The notes beneath the pieces are model-generated. The model searched no databases and was not told where the DNA came from. It was given only the letters and a program-made list of their open reading frames with translations. A program made the position numbers and the translations under genes. Shown one piece after another: positions 7,206 through 15,545 of a stretch of DNA of 64,000 nt (its first letter is position 1; the number at the start of each line of letters is the position of its first letter). The DNA is from Phenylobacterium deserti (lineage in GTDB: Bacteria; Pseudomonadota; Alphaproteobacteria; Caulobacterales; Caulobacteraceae). The stretch lies in assembly GCA_945883235.1 (NCBI GenBank), contig CAMCXF010000002.1, positions 62,001 through 126,000 of the forward strand. The letters run 5' to 3'.

Positions 7206-7412
7206 TCAAAACATCGCCAGTTTCTCGGGGCGGATCAGGGTGCGCCGCGCGGGCAGGGTGACCATGATCGCCTCGCGCTCGTCGTCGCTGTAGCGGCCCC
7301 AGGCGGCGACCTCGCTCAGTTTTCGATAGCAGCCCATGCACAGGCCGCTCTCGCCATCGACGATGCAGAGCTTGATGCAGGGGGTTTTCACGGGAGTGGG
7401 GGCTATGCTCAT
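7206..7412 (-). CDS. DUF1289 family small cysteine protein
   Basis: Protein of 68 aa with the DUF1289 pattern: TPCIKLCIVD, then LCMGCYRKLSEVAAW, giving four cysteines likely to bind metal or an Fe-S cluster, and W followed by SDDEREAIM. Function unknown. Its start overlaps the stop of the upstream thioesterase remnant (ATGA), so it was probably the downstream gene of a two-gene operon whose first gene has decayed. Confidence 0.85.
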   Translation of the reverse strand: MSIAPTPVKTPCIKLCIVDGESGLCMGCYRKLSEVAAWGRYSDDEREAIMVTLPARRTLIRPEKLAMF

Positions 7413-7540
7413 CCAGGTATAGCGTAGGTGACATTGGCCTGGGCCGCCAGTCGCTCGGGGCTCTCGGTCCAGATGCGGATGTCACAGACCGCCAGCCTGC
7501 GGCCCAGTCGCAACAGTTCGGCGTCCGCCGGGCAGAAGTC
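7409..7540 (-). pseudogene. Remnant of PaaI-type hotdog thioesterase (C-terminus only)
   Basis: An open frame from 7648 ends with LRLGRRLAVCDIRIW and AQANVTYAIP, the C-terminal strands of PaaI/hotdog acyl-CoA thioesterases. The preceding ~37 residues (back to 7648) do not look like the family and lack the helix and active-site region. A gene of ~140 codons has therefore lost its 5' two thirds. The stop still overlaps the DUF1289 start. DNA from 7541 to 7836 holds no supported gene. Confidence 0.6.
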
Positions 7541-7744
7541 GAAGGTTTTGCGAAGCTGCGTTGCAAGGTTTCGGAGACGCTTCGATTCTTGAATTGCAAG
7601 CTGTTGAAAGAGGCACCCTCCGGATTTGGTGAGGCTGCCGTAACGCACGTAAAATGCGCGAGGCGTCCATCGCCCGGCTGCGAAGGCGAGTTGCGTCCTG
7701 GGCCCCTCAATTTCAGACGACTCAAAATCTGAATCGTCCTTCCG

Positions 7745-7760
7745 TTGACGTAAGGGTCAT
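7745..7760. promoter_or_regulatory. Possible fatty-acid-regulator operator before acyl-CoA dehydrogenase
   Basis: TTGACGTAAGGGTCAT contains a TGAC/GTCA inverted pair around GTAAGG, 77 bases upstream of the acyl-CoA dehydrogenase start. It resembles the ACGT-type operators of MerR/TetR regulators of acyl-CoA metabolism in Proteobacteria; the match is partial. Confidence 0.3.
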
Positions 7761-7836
7761 CTTTTCACCCGCCCGCCACGCAGGTATTAGGTCGCAGCGA
7801 ATACATGCCCTGTAAACCAGCCTGCGGAGGACGCCC

Positions 7837-9042
7837 ATGAACCTCGATTTCACGCCTGAAGAAAACGCCTTCCGCGACGAGGTTCGCGCCTTCATCAAAG
7901 ACAACTATCCCGCCGATCTGCGCGCCGCGCAGAACGAGGGTCGGACACTGACCAAGGAGGAGCACCTCTCCTGGCACAAGGTGCTGGCCAAGAAGGGCTG
8001 GCTGGCCCCGTCCTGGCCGGTGGAACACGGTGGCACCGGCTGGACGCCGACGCAGAAGTACATCTGGTCCGAGGAGAGCGCACGCGCCGATTGCCAGGGC
8101 GTCCTGCCGTTCGGCGTTTCGATGCTGGCCCCGGTGCTCTACACCTTCGGCACCGAGGAGCAGAAGAAGCGGTTCCTGCCGGACATCTACAACGGCAAGG
8201 TCTGGTGGTGTCAGGGCTACTCCGAGCCGGGCGCCGGGTCCGACCTCGCCAGCCTGAAGTGCAAGGCCGAGCGGATGACCGCCGACGACGGCAAGGAGTA
8301 CTACCTCGTCAACGGCCAGAAGACGTGGACGACACTGGGCCAGTTCGCCGACTGGGGCTTTTTCCTGGTGCGCACGGATCAGAATTCGAAGCCGCAGGCG
8401 GGTATCTCGTTCCTGCTGATCGACATGACGTCGCCGGGCATTTCGGTGCGTCCGATCATCACCCTGGAAGGCGGCCATGAGGTCAACGACGTCTTCCTCG
8501 ACAACGTCAAGGTGCCGGTCGAGAACCGCATCTTCCACGAGAACCAGGGCTGGACCTGCGCCAAGGCGCTGCTGGCCCATGAGCGCAGCGGCATAGCCGG
8601 CGTGGCGCGCTCGAAGCGCAATCTGGAAAAGCTGCGGACCATCGCCGGCACCGAGCGGTCGGACGTGGGGGGTTCGTTGCTGTCCGAGGCCTTCTTCCGC
8701 CGCAAGGTGGCCGAGCTGGAAATCGACCTGACGGCGCTGGAATTCACCGAACTGCGGACGCTCGCCGGCGAGAGCAGCGGCAAGGGCCCCGGCCCGGAAA
8801 GCTCGATTCTCAAGATCAAGGGCACCGAGATCCAGCAACGCCTGCAGGAACTGGCGCTGGAGGCGGTCGGCCATTATGGCGCGCCGTTCCTGCGTGAAGG
8901 CCAGGGCAACAACCTAGGCATTGGCCCCGACTACGCCGACGGCCTGGCCGGCGAAATGTTCAACGGCCGCAAGACCTCGATCTACGGCGGCTCGAACGAA
9001 ATCCAGCGCAACATCATCGCGAAGGCGGTGCTGGGGCTCTGA
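7837..9042 (+). CDS. Acyl-CoA dehydrogenase
   Basis: FAD enzyme of 401 aa catalysing alpha,beta-dehydrogenation of an acyl-CoA. Domains: N-terminal helical (about 1-120), beta barrel with YSEPGAGSDLASLKCKAER (from ~128), C-terminal helical ending GRKTSIYGGSNEIQRNIIAK. The SNEIQRN end is typical of the family. A usable ribosome-binding site (GGAGGA) precedes the ATG. The partner dehydrogenase at 9605 suggests a two-subunit enzyme of the type used for steroid, bile-acid or branched side chains (inference); a DUF559 gene now separates them. Substrate unknown. Confidence 0.9.
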   Translation: MNLDFTPEENAFRDEVRAFIKDNYPADLRAAQNEGRTLTKEEHLSWHKVLAKKGWLAPSWPVEHGGTGWTPTQKYIWSEESARADCQGVLPFGVSMLAPVLYTFGTEEQKKRFLPDIYNGKVWWCQGYSEPGAGSDLASLKCKAERMTADDGKEYYLVNGQKTWTTLGQFADWGFFLVRTDQNSKPQAGISFLLIDMTSPGISVRPIITLEGGHEVNDVFLDNVKVPVENRIFHENQGWTCAKALLAHERSGIAGVARSKRNLEKLRTIAGTERSDVGGSLLSEAFFRRKVAELEIDLTALEFTELRTLAGESSGKGPGPESSILKIKGTEIQQRLQELALEAVGHYGAPFLREGQGNNLGIGPDYADGLAGEMFNGRKTSIYGGSNEIQRNIIAKAVLGL

Positions 9043-9046
9043 AAAA

Positions 9047-9166
9047 AGCCCTCTCCCCCTTGCGGGGAGAGGGTTGGGAGTGGGGGTGTCAGCGCCGCGC
9101 CTGACGGTTTGCCTGAAAAGCGCAGAAAGCGCCCCCACCCCCGACCCCTCCCCGCAAGGAAGAGGG
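9047..9166. repeat. Palindromic repeat pair upstream of DUF559 gene
   Basis: Two related GC-rich units in opposite orientation. Unit 1 holds a perfect 10-bp hairpin CCCTCTCCCC/GGGGAGAGGG (9049-9058 and 9064-9073) followed by TTGGGAGTGGGGGTGTC. Unit 2 (about 9131-9166) is the reverse orientation, with CCCCCACCCCCGACCCCTCC and a CCGCAAGG loop. Unit 1 could also terminate the dehydrogenase transcript. A third unit lies at 9544-9590. Confidence 0.8.
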
Positions 9167-9184
9167 GAGATGCGGGTTGGATAG

Positions 9185-9601
9185 GTGGAACGAACGCCGG
9201 GAGCCATTCACAAGTCGGTCCGCGCAGATCGTGCCGCCCGCCGGATGCGTCGCGCGCCGACCTACGCGGAACCACGGTTCTGGAAGGTTCTGCGGAAAAC
9301 AGACCGGCATTTCCGACGACAGGCACCATTTGGGCCTTACATCGTGGATTTCGTGTGCCATGAACATCGGCTGATTGTGGAGCTGGACGGCGGGATTCAT
9401 GACCTGCCGTCGGTGACTGCCAGGGATGTCGAACGCGACGTCTGGCTGACAGGACGCGGATACAGAGTTATGCGGTTCACCAACCAAGAGGTGGCCACCG
9501 ATATCGATGGGGTAGTTCAGATGATCCTTGGCCGGATCAGCGCGGACACCCCCACCCCCAGCCCCTCCCCGCAAGGGGGAGGGGAGTCACGTTGGAGTTA
9601 A
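9185..9601 (+). CDS. DUF559 domain endonuclease-like protein
   Basis: Protein of 138 aa with a DUF559 domain, a PD-(D/E)XK fold related to very-short-patch-repair nucleases. Motifs: AEPRFWKVLR, FRRQAPFGPYIVDFVC, LIVELDGGIHD (putative catalytic E and D) and RGYRVMRFTNQEV. The start is a GTG at 9185. The tail TPTPSPSPQGGG is encoded by a palindromic repeat unit and is not part of the domain. It lies between two acyl-CoA dehydrogenase genes and is bracketed by three repeat units, suggesting insertion as a repeat-plus-nuclease cassette. Natural function of DUF559 proteins is not established. Confidence 0.85.
   Translation: MERTPGAIHKSVRADRAARRMRRAPTYAEPRFWKVLRKTDRHFRRQAPFGPYIVDFVCHEHRLIVELDGGIHDLPSVTARDVERDVWLTGRGYRVMRFTNQEVATDIDGVVQMILGRISADTPTPSPSPQGGGESRWS
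9544..9590. repeat. Palindromic repeat unit overlapping DUF559 3' end
   Basis: Third copy of the 9047-9166 repeat, with hairpin CCCCTCCCC/GGGGAGGGG (9562-9570 and 9576-9584). It encodes the last residues of the DUF559 protein and ends just before the second dehydrogenase. Confidence 0.8.
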
Positions 9602-9604
9602 ACG

Positions 9605-10747
9605 ATGGATTTCAGCTTCACCGAAGAACAGTCGATGCTGCGCGATACGGTCGCCAGCTATCTGGCCGACCACTATGATTTCGACAAGCGCCGCGCAGCG
9701 GTGGGCAAGGAGCCGGGCTGGCGGCCTGAGGTCTGGAAGGCCTTCGCCGAGGAGCTGGGCATTCTGGGCGCGCCGTTCTCGGAGGAGCTGGGCGGCCTGG
9801 GTGGCGGGCCCATCGACAACATGATCGTCATGGAAGAGTTCGGCAAAGCGCTGGTCGTCGAGCCCTATCTCGGCACCGTGGTGATCGGCGGCGGTTTCCT
9901 GAAGCATTCGGGCCATGCTTGCGCGGCCGACCTGATCGGCAGCGTCATCGAGGGCAAGACCCTGTTCGCCTTCGCCCAGGCCGAACCGCAGAGCCGCTAC
10001 AACCTGGCTTCCGTGGCCACCACGGCCAAAAAGGACGGTGCAGGCTGGACGCTGAACGGTCACAAGGCCGTGGTCATGGGCGCGCCCTTCGCCACGCACC
10101 TGATCGTCACGGCGCGCACGTCGGGCGGCGAGCGCGACGCGGGCGGCATCTCGGTGTTCCTGGTCGACAAGTCAGCCAAGGGCGTCACCACCCGCGACTA
10201 TCCGACGGTGGACGGCAACCGCGCCTCGGAAGTCTATTTCGAGAATGTCTCGGTCGGTGCCGATGCCCTGATCGGAACCGCCGACAACGGCCTGCCGCTG
10301 GTGGAAAAGGTCGTCGACGAGGCCATCGCCGCGGTCTGCGCCGAAGCCTGCGGGGTGCTCAGCCGCCTGCACACCGGCACGCTGGAATACACCAAACAGC
10401 GCAAGCAGTTCGGCGCGCCGATCAGCTCTTTCCAGGTGTTGCAGCACCGGATGGTGGACATGTTCATCAACGTCGAACAGGCGATCTCGATGACCTACAT
10501 GGCCAACATCAAGGTCAGCGACGACGCTGAGCGCGCCAAAGCCGCCTCCGCCGCCAAGGTGCAGATCGGTAAGGCCTGTCGCTTCGTGGGCCAGAACGCC
10601 ATCCAGTTGCACGGCGGCATGGGTATGACCGACGAAATGGCCATCGGCCACTACTTCAAGCGCGCCACCATGATCGAGAGCGCGTTCGGCTCGGTCGACC
10701 ACCACTTGGCCCGTTACGAGGGCCTCAGCCTGGGCAAGGCGGCGTAG
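9605..10747 (+). CDS. Acyl-CoA dehydrogenase (second subunit type)
   Basis: Protein of 380 aa in the acyl-CoA dehydrogenase superfamily. N-terminal MDFSFTEEQSMLRDTV is characteristic. The middle has the FAD/substrate barrel, and the C-terminal domain carries KQRKQFGAPISSFQVLQHR and HGGMGMTDEMAIGHYFKR. The C-terminus lacks the SNEIQRN segment of its neighbour, as in beta-type subunits of heteromeric FadE pairs, so it probably works with the 7837 gene (inference). The ATG follows the DUF559 stop by three bases; the repeat may have displaced the native upstream spacing. Confidence 0.88.
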   Translation: MDFSFTEEQSMLRDTVASYLADHYDFDKRRAAVGKEPGWRPEVWKAFAEELGILGAPFSEELGGLGGGPIDNMIVMEEFGKALVVEPYLGTVVIGGGFLKHSGHACAADLIGSVIEGKTLFAFAQAEPQSRYNLASVATTAKKDGAGWTLNGHKAVVMGAPFATHLIVTARTSGGERDAGGISVFLVDKSAKGVTTRDYPTVDGNRASEVYFENVSVGADALIGTADNGLPLVEKVVDEAIAAVCAEACGVLSRLHTGTLEYTKQRKQFGAPISSFQVLQHRMVDMFINVEQAISMTYMANIKVSDDAERAKAASAAKVQIGKACRFVGQNAIQLHGGMGMTDEMAIGHYFKRATMIESAFGSVDHHLARYEGLSLGKAA

Positions 10748-10766
10748 AGGCGCTCAACTCTTTTTT

Positions 10767-10893
10767 CCGCTCATCCCGGCGAAGGCCGGGACCCAGATGG
10801 AATGGCTCGGATGCGGGCTCGACAGGCTCGGCGAAGGACCAACGCACATCGGCGCTTGTCGATCTGGGTCCCGGCCTTCGCCGGGATGAGCGG
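10767..10893. repeat. Large perfect inverted repeat (2 x 32 bp), MITE/REP-like
   Basis: Arms 10767-10798 and 10862-10893 are perfect reverse complements over 32 bp; each contains TCATCCCGGCGAAGGCCGGG or its complement. The 63-base centre is not coding. A six-T run precedes the left arm. The GIY-YIG gene starts 16 bases after the right arm. Confidence 0.9.
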
Positions 10894-10909
10894 AGATTGA
10901 GGGGGCATC

Positions 10910-11191
10910 GTGTTCTACACGTACCTCATGGCCAGCAAGCGTAACGGCACACTTTACGCGGGTTCAACGGATAGCATCGTCACGCGTGGCTACGAGCATC
11001 GAGAAAAGGTGCGTCCCGGCTTCACGTCGAAATACAACATTTCCATTCTGGTCTGGTACGAGGAGCACGACACCCGGGAAACCGCGTTTCGGCGAGAGCG
11101 GCAGATCAAGGAATGGCGACGGTCCTGGAAACTGCGGCTGATTGAAGAGAACAATCCGACCTGGCGCGATCTCTACGAAGATCTGATTTAG
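10910..11191 (+). CDS. GIY-YIG family endonuclease-like protein (YhbQ type)
   Basis: Protein of 93 aa forming a single GIY-YIG domain: YTYLMAS and TLYAGSTD supply the Y-x-Y and Y-x-G segments, then RGYEHREK and FTSKYN, the RETAFRRERQIKEWRR helix, and a C-terminal NPTW. The start is GTG at 10910. The gene sits directly after the 32-bp inverted repeat, as a second nuclease-with-palindrome unit close to the DUF559 one. Stand-alone GIY-YIG proteins of this size have no firmly known role; DNA repair or mobility have been proposed. Confidence 0.88.
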   Translation: MFYTYLMASKRNGTLYAGSTDSIVTRGYEHREKVRPGFTSKYNISILVWYEEHDTRETAFRRERQIKEWRRSWKLRLIEENNPTWRDLYEDLI

Positions 11192-11235
11192 GACCAACGG
11201 TTGCCCCGGCTCCCGGCGCAACGTAACCCCCGCCC

Positions 11236-12129
11236 ATGGCCCTCCGCGATTTCGCGCTCCTGATCCTGATGTGCCTGGTCTGGGCCTCGAACAACATACT
11301 CTCGAAGTATGTTGTCAGCGGGCTCGAGGTGCCGCCGCTGTTCTATGCTGCAGCCCGGTTCGCGATCCTTGCGGTCGTATTGATCCCGTTTCTTCGCCCG
11401 GCGCCGAGGCCGATCTGGCGGCTGGTGGTCACTGCGCTGTTGATGGGTGGTGGCAATTTTGCGCTGATGTTCGTTGGTCTGAAGATGTCGACGCCGTCCG
11501 CGGTGTCGGTAGTGTTCCAGCTGGGACTGCCGATGACGGTGCTCCTGTCGGTGCTCATGTTGCATGAGCGTATCGGCCTGTGGCGCGGGTTCGGGATCGG
11601 CCTGACCTTTGCGGGTGTTGTGATCGTGATTTTTGATCCGAAGGGGCTGGAGATTTCGACCGGCTTGCTGCTGGTGGCCGCTGCGACCTTCATGTCTTCG
11701 CTGGGCGCGGTGATGACCAAGCAGATTGAAGGCATGCGCCCGCTGACCTTCCAGGCCTGGGTGGGCTTCTCGTCTGTCTGGCCGCTGGCGGCACTGTCAG
11801 CCTGGCTGGAGCCAGGGCAAGTCGAAATCGCCCTGCATGCCGGGTGGCCCTTTGTCGGCGCCTTGCTGTTTTCGGCGCTGATCGTCTCGCTGTTTGCGCA
11901 CACCTGTTATGTGATGCTGCTGCAGAAATATGAAGCCAACCTGATCTCGTCGCTGACCTTGATGACGCCGATGATCACCATCGGCATGGGCGTTGTCCTG
12001 CTGGGCGATCCGTTCGGGCCGCGGATGATGATCGGCAGCGCCCTGGCGATCATCGGCGTGCTTGTCATTGCGCTTCGACGCAATCAAATCATGGCGATGC
12101 TGATGGCGGTCCGGAGCCGGCTGATATGA
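11236..12129 (+). CDS. DMT superfamily (EamA) transporter
   Basis: Integral membrane protein of 297 aa with about ten hydrophobic helices arranged as two EamA repeats (about 1-140 and 150-290). The N-terminal LILMCLVWASNNILSKYVV and the second-repeat LMTPMITIGMGVVLLGDPFG are typical drug/metabolite transporter segments. Substrate unknown. The stop overlaps the amidase start (ATGA), so the two are coupled. Confidence 0.88.
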   Translation: MALRDFALLILMCLVWASNNILSKYVVSGLEVPPLFYAAARFAILAVVLIPFLRPAPRPIWRLVVTALLMGGGNFALMFVGLKMSTPSAVSVVFQLGLPMTVLLSVLMLHERIGLWRGFGIGLTFAGVVIVIFDPKGLEISTGLLLVAAATFMSSLGAVMTKQIEGMRPLTFQAWVGFSSVWPLAALSAWLEPGQVEIALHAGWPFVGALLFSALIVSLFAHTCYVMLLQKYEANLISSLTLMTPMITIGMGVVLLGDPFGPRMMIGSALAIIGVLVIALRRNQIMAMLMAVRSRLI

Positions 12130-12845
12130 ACATCATCGAGGCCCCTTCGCCCAACTTCGACACGCGGACCGCGCCGCCCAGCCTGCTGGTGCTGCACTAC
12201 ACGGGCATGCGGACAGGCCAGGAGGCGCTGGACCGGCTGCGCGATCCAGAGGCGAAGGTCTCGTCACACTATCTGGTGGAGGAAGACGGCCGTGTGTTCC
12301 GGCTGGTGGCCGAGGAGCGCCGGGCCTGGCACGCCGGAGTGTCCTACTGGCGTGGACGCAGCAATGTGAACGGCGAGTCGATCGGCATCGAGATCGTCAA
12401 TCCCGGACACGAGTGGGGATATCGGGCGTTTCCGGATGTCCAGATCGCCAGCGTGATCGCGCTGGTGGCGGATATCCGCACCCGCTGGGACATCGACGAC
12501 CGCGACATCATCGGCCACTCCGACATTGCGCCCGACCGCAAGGACGATCCGGGCGAACTGTTCCCCTGGAAGCGGCTGGCCGAGGCCGGCCACGGCATCT
12601 GGGCCGATTGGCCGCCGGCACCGGGCGCGCCGATTGGCGAGGGCGAGGAAGGGGCGGCGGTATTTGCCCTGCAGGCCGGTTTGACCAGACTGGGCTTTGA
12701 CCTGCCGCCGTCCGGCCGGTTTGATGCGGCCACCACGGTCGCGGTGCGCGCGTTCCAGCGGCACTGGCGACCTGAACGGGTGGATGGGATTGCGGATGGC
12801 GAAACCCGCGCGCGCCTGATCGCCCTCTTGAGGATTTCGACCTGA
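12126..12845 (+). CDS. N-acetylmuramoyl-L-alanine amidase, AmpD type, with peptidoglycan-binding domain
   Basis: Zn-dependent Amidase_2 protein of 239 aa. LLVLHYTGM carries the first zinc histidine, then SHYLVEEDG and AWHAGVSYW, and IIGHSDIAPDRKDDPGELFPW supplies the remaining ligand and catalytic residues (split here as IIGHSDIAPDRK and DDPGELFPW). A C-terminal PG_binding_1 repeat (about 180-235; VFALQAGLTRLGF, FDAATTVAVRAFQ) follows. No signal peptide, so a cytoplasmic AmpD role in recycling anhydro-muropeptides is likely. It is coupled at both ends to its neighbours. Confidence 0.9.
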   Translation: MNIIEAPSPNFDTRTAPPSLLVLHYTGMRTGQEALDRLRDPEAKVSSHYLVEEDGRVFRLVAEERRAWHAGVSYWRGRSNVNGESIGIEIVNPGHEWGYRAFPDVQIASVIALVADIRTRWDIDDRDIIGHSDIAPDRKDDPGELFPWKRLAEAGHGIWADWPPAPGAPIGEGEEGAAVFALQAGLTRLGFDLPPSGRFDAATTVAVRAFQRHWRPERVDGIADGETRARLIALLRIST

Positions 12846-13447
12846 TGCATCCGGCGTCTGTATTCAGGGAAACAGAAGCGGCGCGTTTGCTGGCCTGGGT
12901 CGAGGCGCATCCCTTCATGACCCTGACGGCGGCACCCGAGGGACGGCCGCTGCTCGCTCACGCACCGGTGGTTGTTCGACGGCTTCCGGAAGGGCTGGCG
13001 CTGGATTTTCATCTTGCGCGCAACAACGCCCTGGTTGGCGCATTGACCGCGGGCTTTCACGGCGTGCTGCTGCAGTTGGGACCCGACGCCTATATCAGCC
13101 CCGACTGGTACGGGAGCGCCGATCAGGTGCCGACCTGGAACTACGTCTCCATCGAGATCGAGGGCCCGGTGGCGGTCCTGAATGACGCAGGCTTAATCGC
13201 GCAACTGGATGCGCTGTCGGCGCAGGAAGAGGGGCGCCTGGCGCCGAAGCCGCCCTGGACGCGGGCGAAGATGACGCCAGGCGTCTTCGAGCGCATGAGC
13301 CGCGCGATCATCGGTGCGCGCATGACCGTCGAGCGCCTGGAAGGCACGTTCAAGCTTGGCCAGAACAAGTCGGAGATTGATGTGGAAGGCGCTGTGTCCG
13401 CACTGGGCGACCATCCGTTGGCGGGATTGATGCGCCTCCCCCGTTGA
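12845..13447 (+). CDS. PaiB-like FMN-binding protein / negative transcriptional regulator
   Basis: Protein of 200 aa matching the FMN_bind_2 (PaiB) family: N-terminal MHPASVF, then LTAAPEGRPLLAHAPV, DFHLARNN, DAYISPDWY, VPTWNYVSIEIEG, and a C-terminal KLGQNKSEID. Members have a split-barrel flavin fold; Bacillus PaiB affects sporulation and degradative-enzyme genes. The start overlaps the amidase stop (TGATG). A link to cell-wall recycling is only positional. Confidence 0.88.
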   Translation: MHPASVFRETEAARLLAWVEAHPFMTLTAAPEGRPLLAHAPVVVRRLPEGLALDFHLARNNALVGALTAGFHGVLLQLGPDAYISPDWYGSADQVPTWNYVSIEIEGPVAVLNDAGLIAQLDALSAQEEGRLAPKPPWTRAKMTPGVFERMSRAIIGARMTVERLEGTFKLGQNKSEIDVEGAVSALGDHPLAGLMRLPR

Positions 13448-13478
13448 CCCCGAAGGGGCCAGCGACCATGGTCCGCGC

Positions 13479-13863
<385 letters not shown>

Positions 13864-14148
13864 ACACTTCCTTCACCCGCGATGGGCGAAGCCGCCTCAG
13901 CGTCAGAGCTTCTGAAACTCGGCTACTGTAGTCATCCCCAATGGTTAACGGTTCCGAGTATGTTCTGTGGATAACTACTATTCGTTAACCATTATGTCGC
14001 ACGAGACCTTTGTTTTTGCCTCATTTCACCATTGAGTGTCATTGAAACCCATTTGATCCCATGTTAACCCAGTCATCATTCGCTAACCAAAGCGGCGCGT
14101 CGACGCGCGCCCAGGTCCGGTTGCGATGGCAGGGGGTTGTTGGCCAAG
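13864..14148 (+). promoter_or_regulatory. mraZ (dcw) upstream region with TTAAC motifs and DnaA box
   Basis: 285 bases without a gene, visibly AT-richer than the flanks. They contain TTAAC at 13945-13949, TTAACCAT at 13985-13992 and TTAACC at 14064-14069, resembling CtrA half-sites but without a paired TTAA at N7. A perfect DnaA box lies at 13966-13974. AGGGGG at 14131-14136 is the likely mraZ ribosome-binding site. Probably the main promoter region of the dcw cluster. Confidence 0.55.
13966..13974 (-). promoter_or_regulatory. Perfect DnaA box
   Basis: TGTGGATAA on the + strand equals TTATCCACA on the - strand, the consensus DnaA 9-mer, 175 bases upstream of mraZ. Confidence 0.6.
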
Positions 14149-14616
14149 ATGTTTCTCTCGACTTTCGAGAAACAACTGGACCTGAAGCGGCGCATCGTGG
14201 TGCCGCAGGAATTCCGCGCCGCAGTATCCGGACCCTTTGATGGCGTTTTCTGCTTCCCCTCGATTGAGGCGGACTGCATCGAGGGCGGCGGCAAGGCCCT
14301 GTTTGATCGCTACAATGGAGTGATCGAGGAGCTGCCGTTCGGCGATCCGCTGCGTTCGGCGCTCGAGACGTCGGTCCTGGGCGGCATGGTGCAGCTCTCC
14401 TTCGACACTGCTGGTCGGATCACGCTTCCGGACTTGATCTGCAAGGCCTTCGGTCTGACCGATTGGGTGAGCGTGGTCGGCCTGGGCGATCGGTTCCAGA
14501 TCTGGGAGCGCGAGGCCTTCAAGGCGCACCGCGCTACGCAGCGCGACTTCGCCCGCGCGGGCCTCGCCGAAATGCGCGCCCAACAGCGCAACGCCAAACT
14601 GGGAGGCGCGGCATGA
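14149..14616 (+). CDS. mraZ: Transcriptional regulator MraZ
   Basis: Protein of 155 aa, first gene of the dcw cluster, a doubled SpoVT-AbrB-like DNA-binding fold that in other bacteria binds repeats before mraZ itself. The ATG at 14149 gives the family N-terminus [23 protein letters not shown] codons at 14137 and 14140 are possible but less likely. The second repeat contains [20 protein letters not shown]. The stop overlaps the rsmH start (ATGA). Confidence 0.93.
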   Translation: MFLSTFEKQLDLKRRIVVPQEFRAAVSGPFDGVFCFPSIEADCIEGGGKALFDRYNGVIEELPFGDPLRSALETSVLGGMVQLSFDTAGRITLPDLICKAFGLTDWVSVVGLGDRFQIWEREAFKAHRATQRDFARAGLAEMRAQQRNAKLGGAA

Positions 14617-15545
14617 TCGCGCCCCATGTTTCCGTGCTGCTCGACGAAGTGATTCAAAATCTCGCCGTTGGTCCCGGCGACGTGGTCGTGGACGGCACGT
14701 TCGGCGCCGGCGGCTATTCCCGCGCTATCCTGGCGACAGGTGCCAGGGTGGTGGCGTTCGACCGCGATCCCACCGTGCGCCGGTTTACGTCTGACCTGCC
14801 GACCGACCGGTTTCAGCTGGTCGAGGGCCTGTTTTCGGAAATGGACGAGGTGCTGGGCGAGGCGGCGGTGGACGCTGTGGCGCTGGATCTCGGTGTTTCC
14901 TCCATGCAGATCGACGAAGCCGAGCGCGGCTTTTCGTTCATGCAGGACGGGCCGCTGGACATGCGGATGGGCGGCGAGGGGCCTACAGCAGCAGAGCTGG
15001 TCAACACCGCCGAACAGGACGAACTAGCCCGGATCATCTTCGTTTACGGCGAAGAGCGCGAGAGTCGTCGCGTTGCCCGCGCCATCGTGCGTCGTCGCAC
15101 CGAGCAGCCCTTCACGCGCACACTGGAGCTGGCCGATTTCGTGGAACGTGCTCTGGGCGGTCGCCGCGGTGCCAAGATCCATCCGGCGACGCGCACCTTC
15201 CAGGGTCTGCGTATCGCGGTGAACGAGGAGCTTTCCGAACTGGAAGCCGGCCTTGTCGCGGCCGAGCGATCACTGAAAGTTGGCGGTCGGCTTTGCGTGG
15301 TCACCTTCCACTCGCTGGAAGACCGTATCGTGAAAAACTTCCTGTCTGTGCGCGCCGGGCGCAGTCCTGGCGGTTCGCGTCATGCGCCGGAGCTCGCAAA
15401 AGGTGCTCCCCCCAGCTTCCGCCTCGTTTTTAATGGCGCTCAGGCTCCGAGTGACGCTGAAACCCTGGCCAATCCTCGCGCCAGGTCCGCAAAACTGCGC
15501 GCTGCGATACGCACTGACGCGCCGGTCTGGAGGGTCGCGGCATGA
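14613..15545 (+). CDS. rsmH: 16S rRNA m4C1402 methyltransferase RsmH (MraW)
   Basis: SAM-dependent methyltransferase of 310 aa that N4-methylates C1402 of 16S rRNA. N-terminal [10 protein letters not shown] and [14 protein letters not shown] (SAM loop), then [44 protein letters not shown] and [12 protein letters not shown] are family signatures. The start at 14613 is set by the ATGA overlap with mraZ and by homology; the frame is open upstream. Its stop overlaps ftsL (ATGA). Confidence 0.95.
   Translation: MIAPHVSVLLDEVIQNLAVGPGDVVVDGTFGAGGYSRAILATGARVVAFDRDPTVRRFTSDLPTDRFQLVEGLFSEMDEVLGEAAVDAVALDLGVSSMQIDEAERGFSFMQDGPLDMRMGGEGPTAAELVNTAEQDELARIIFVYGEERESRRVARAIVRRRTEQPFTRTLELADFVERALGGRRGAKIHPATRTFQGLRIAVNEELSELEAGLVAAERSLKVGGRLCVVTFHSLEDRIVKNFLSVRAGRSPGGSRHAPELAKGAPPSFRLVFNGAQAPSDAETLANPRARSAKLRAAIRTDAPVWRVAA

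Noticed and set aside
7700-7745. tRNA-Leu-like anticodon loop (GACTCAAAATC) with nested short inverted repeats
   Set aside because: The flanking five-base stems do not pair, and no D-arm, T-arm or CCA-adjacent acceptor can be built.
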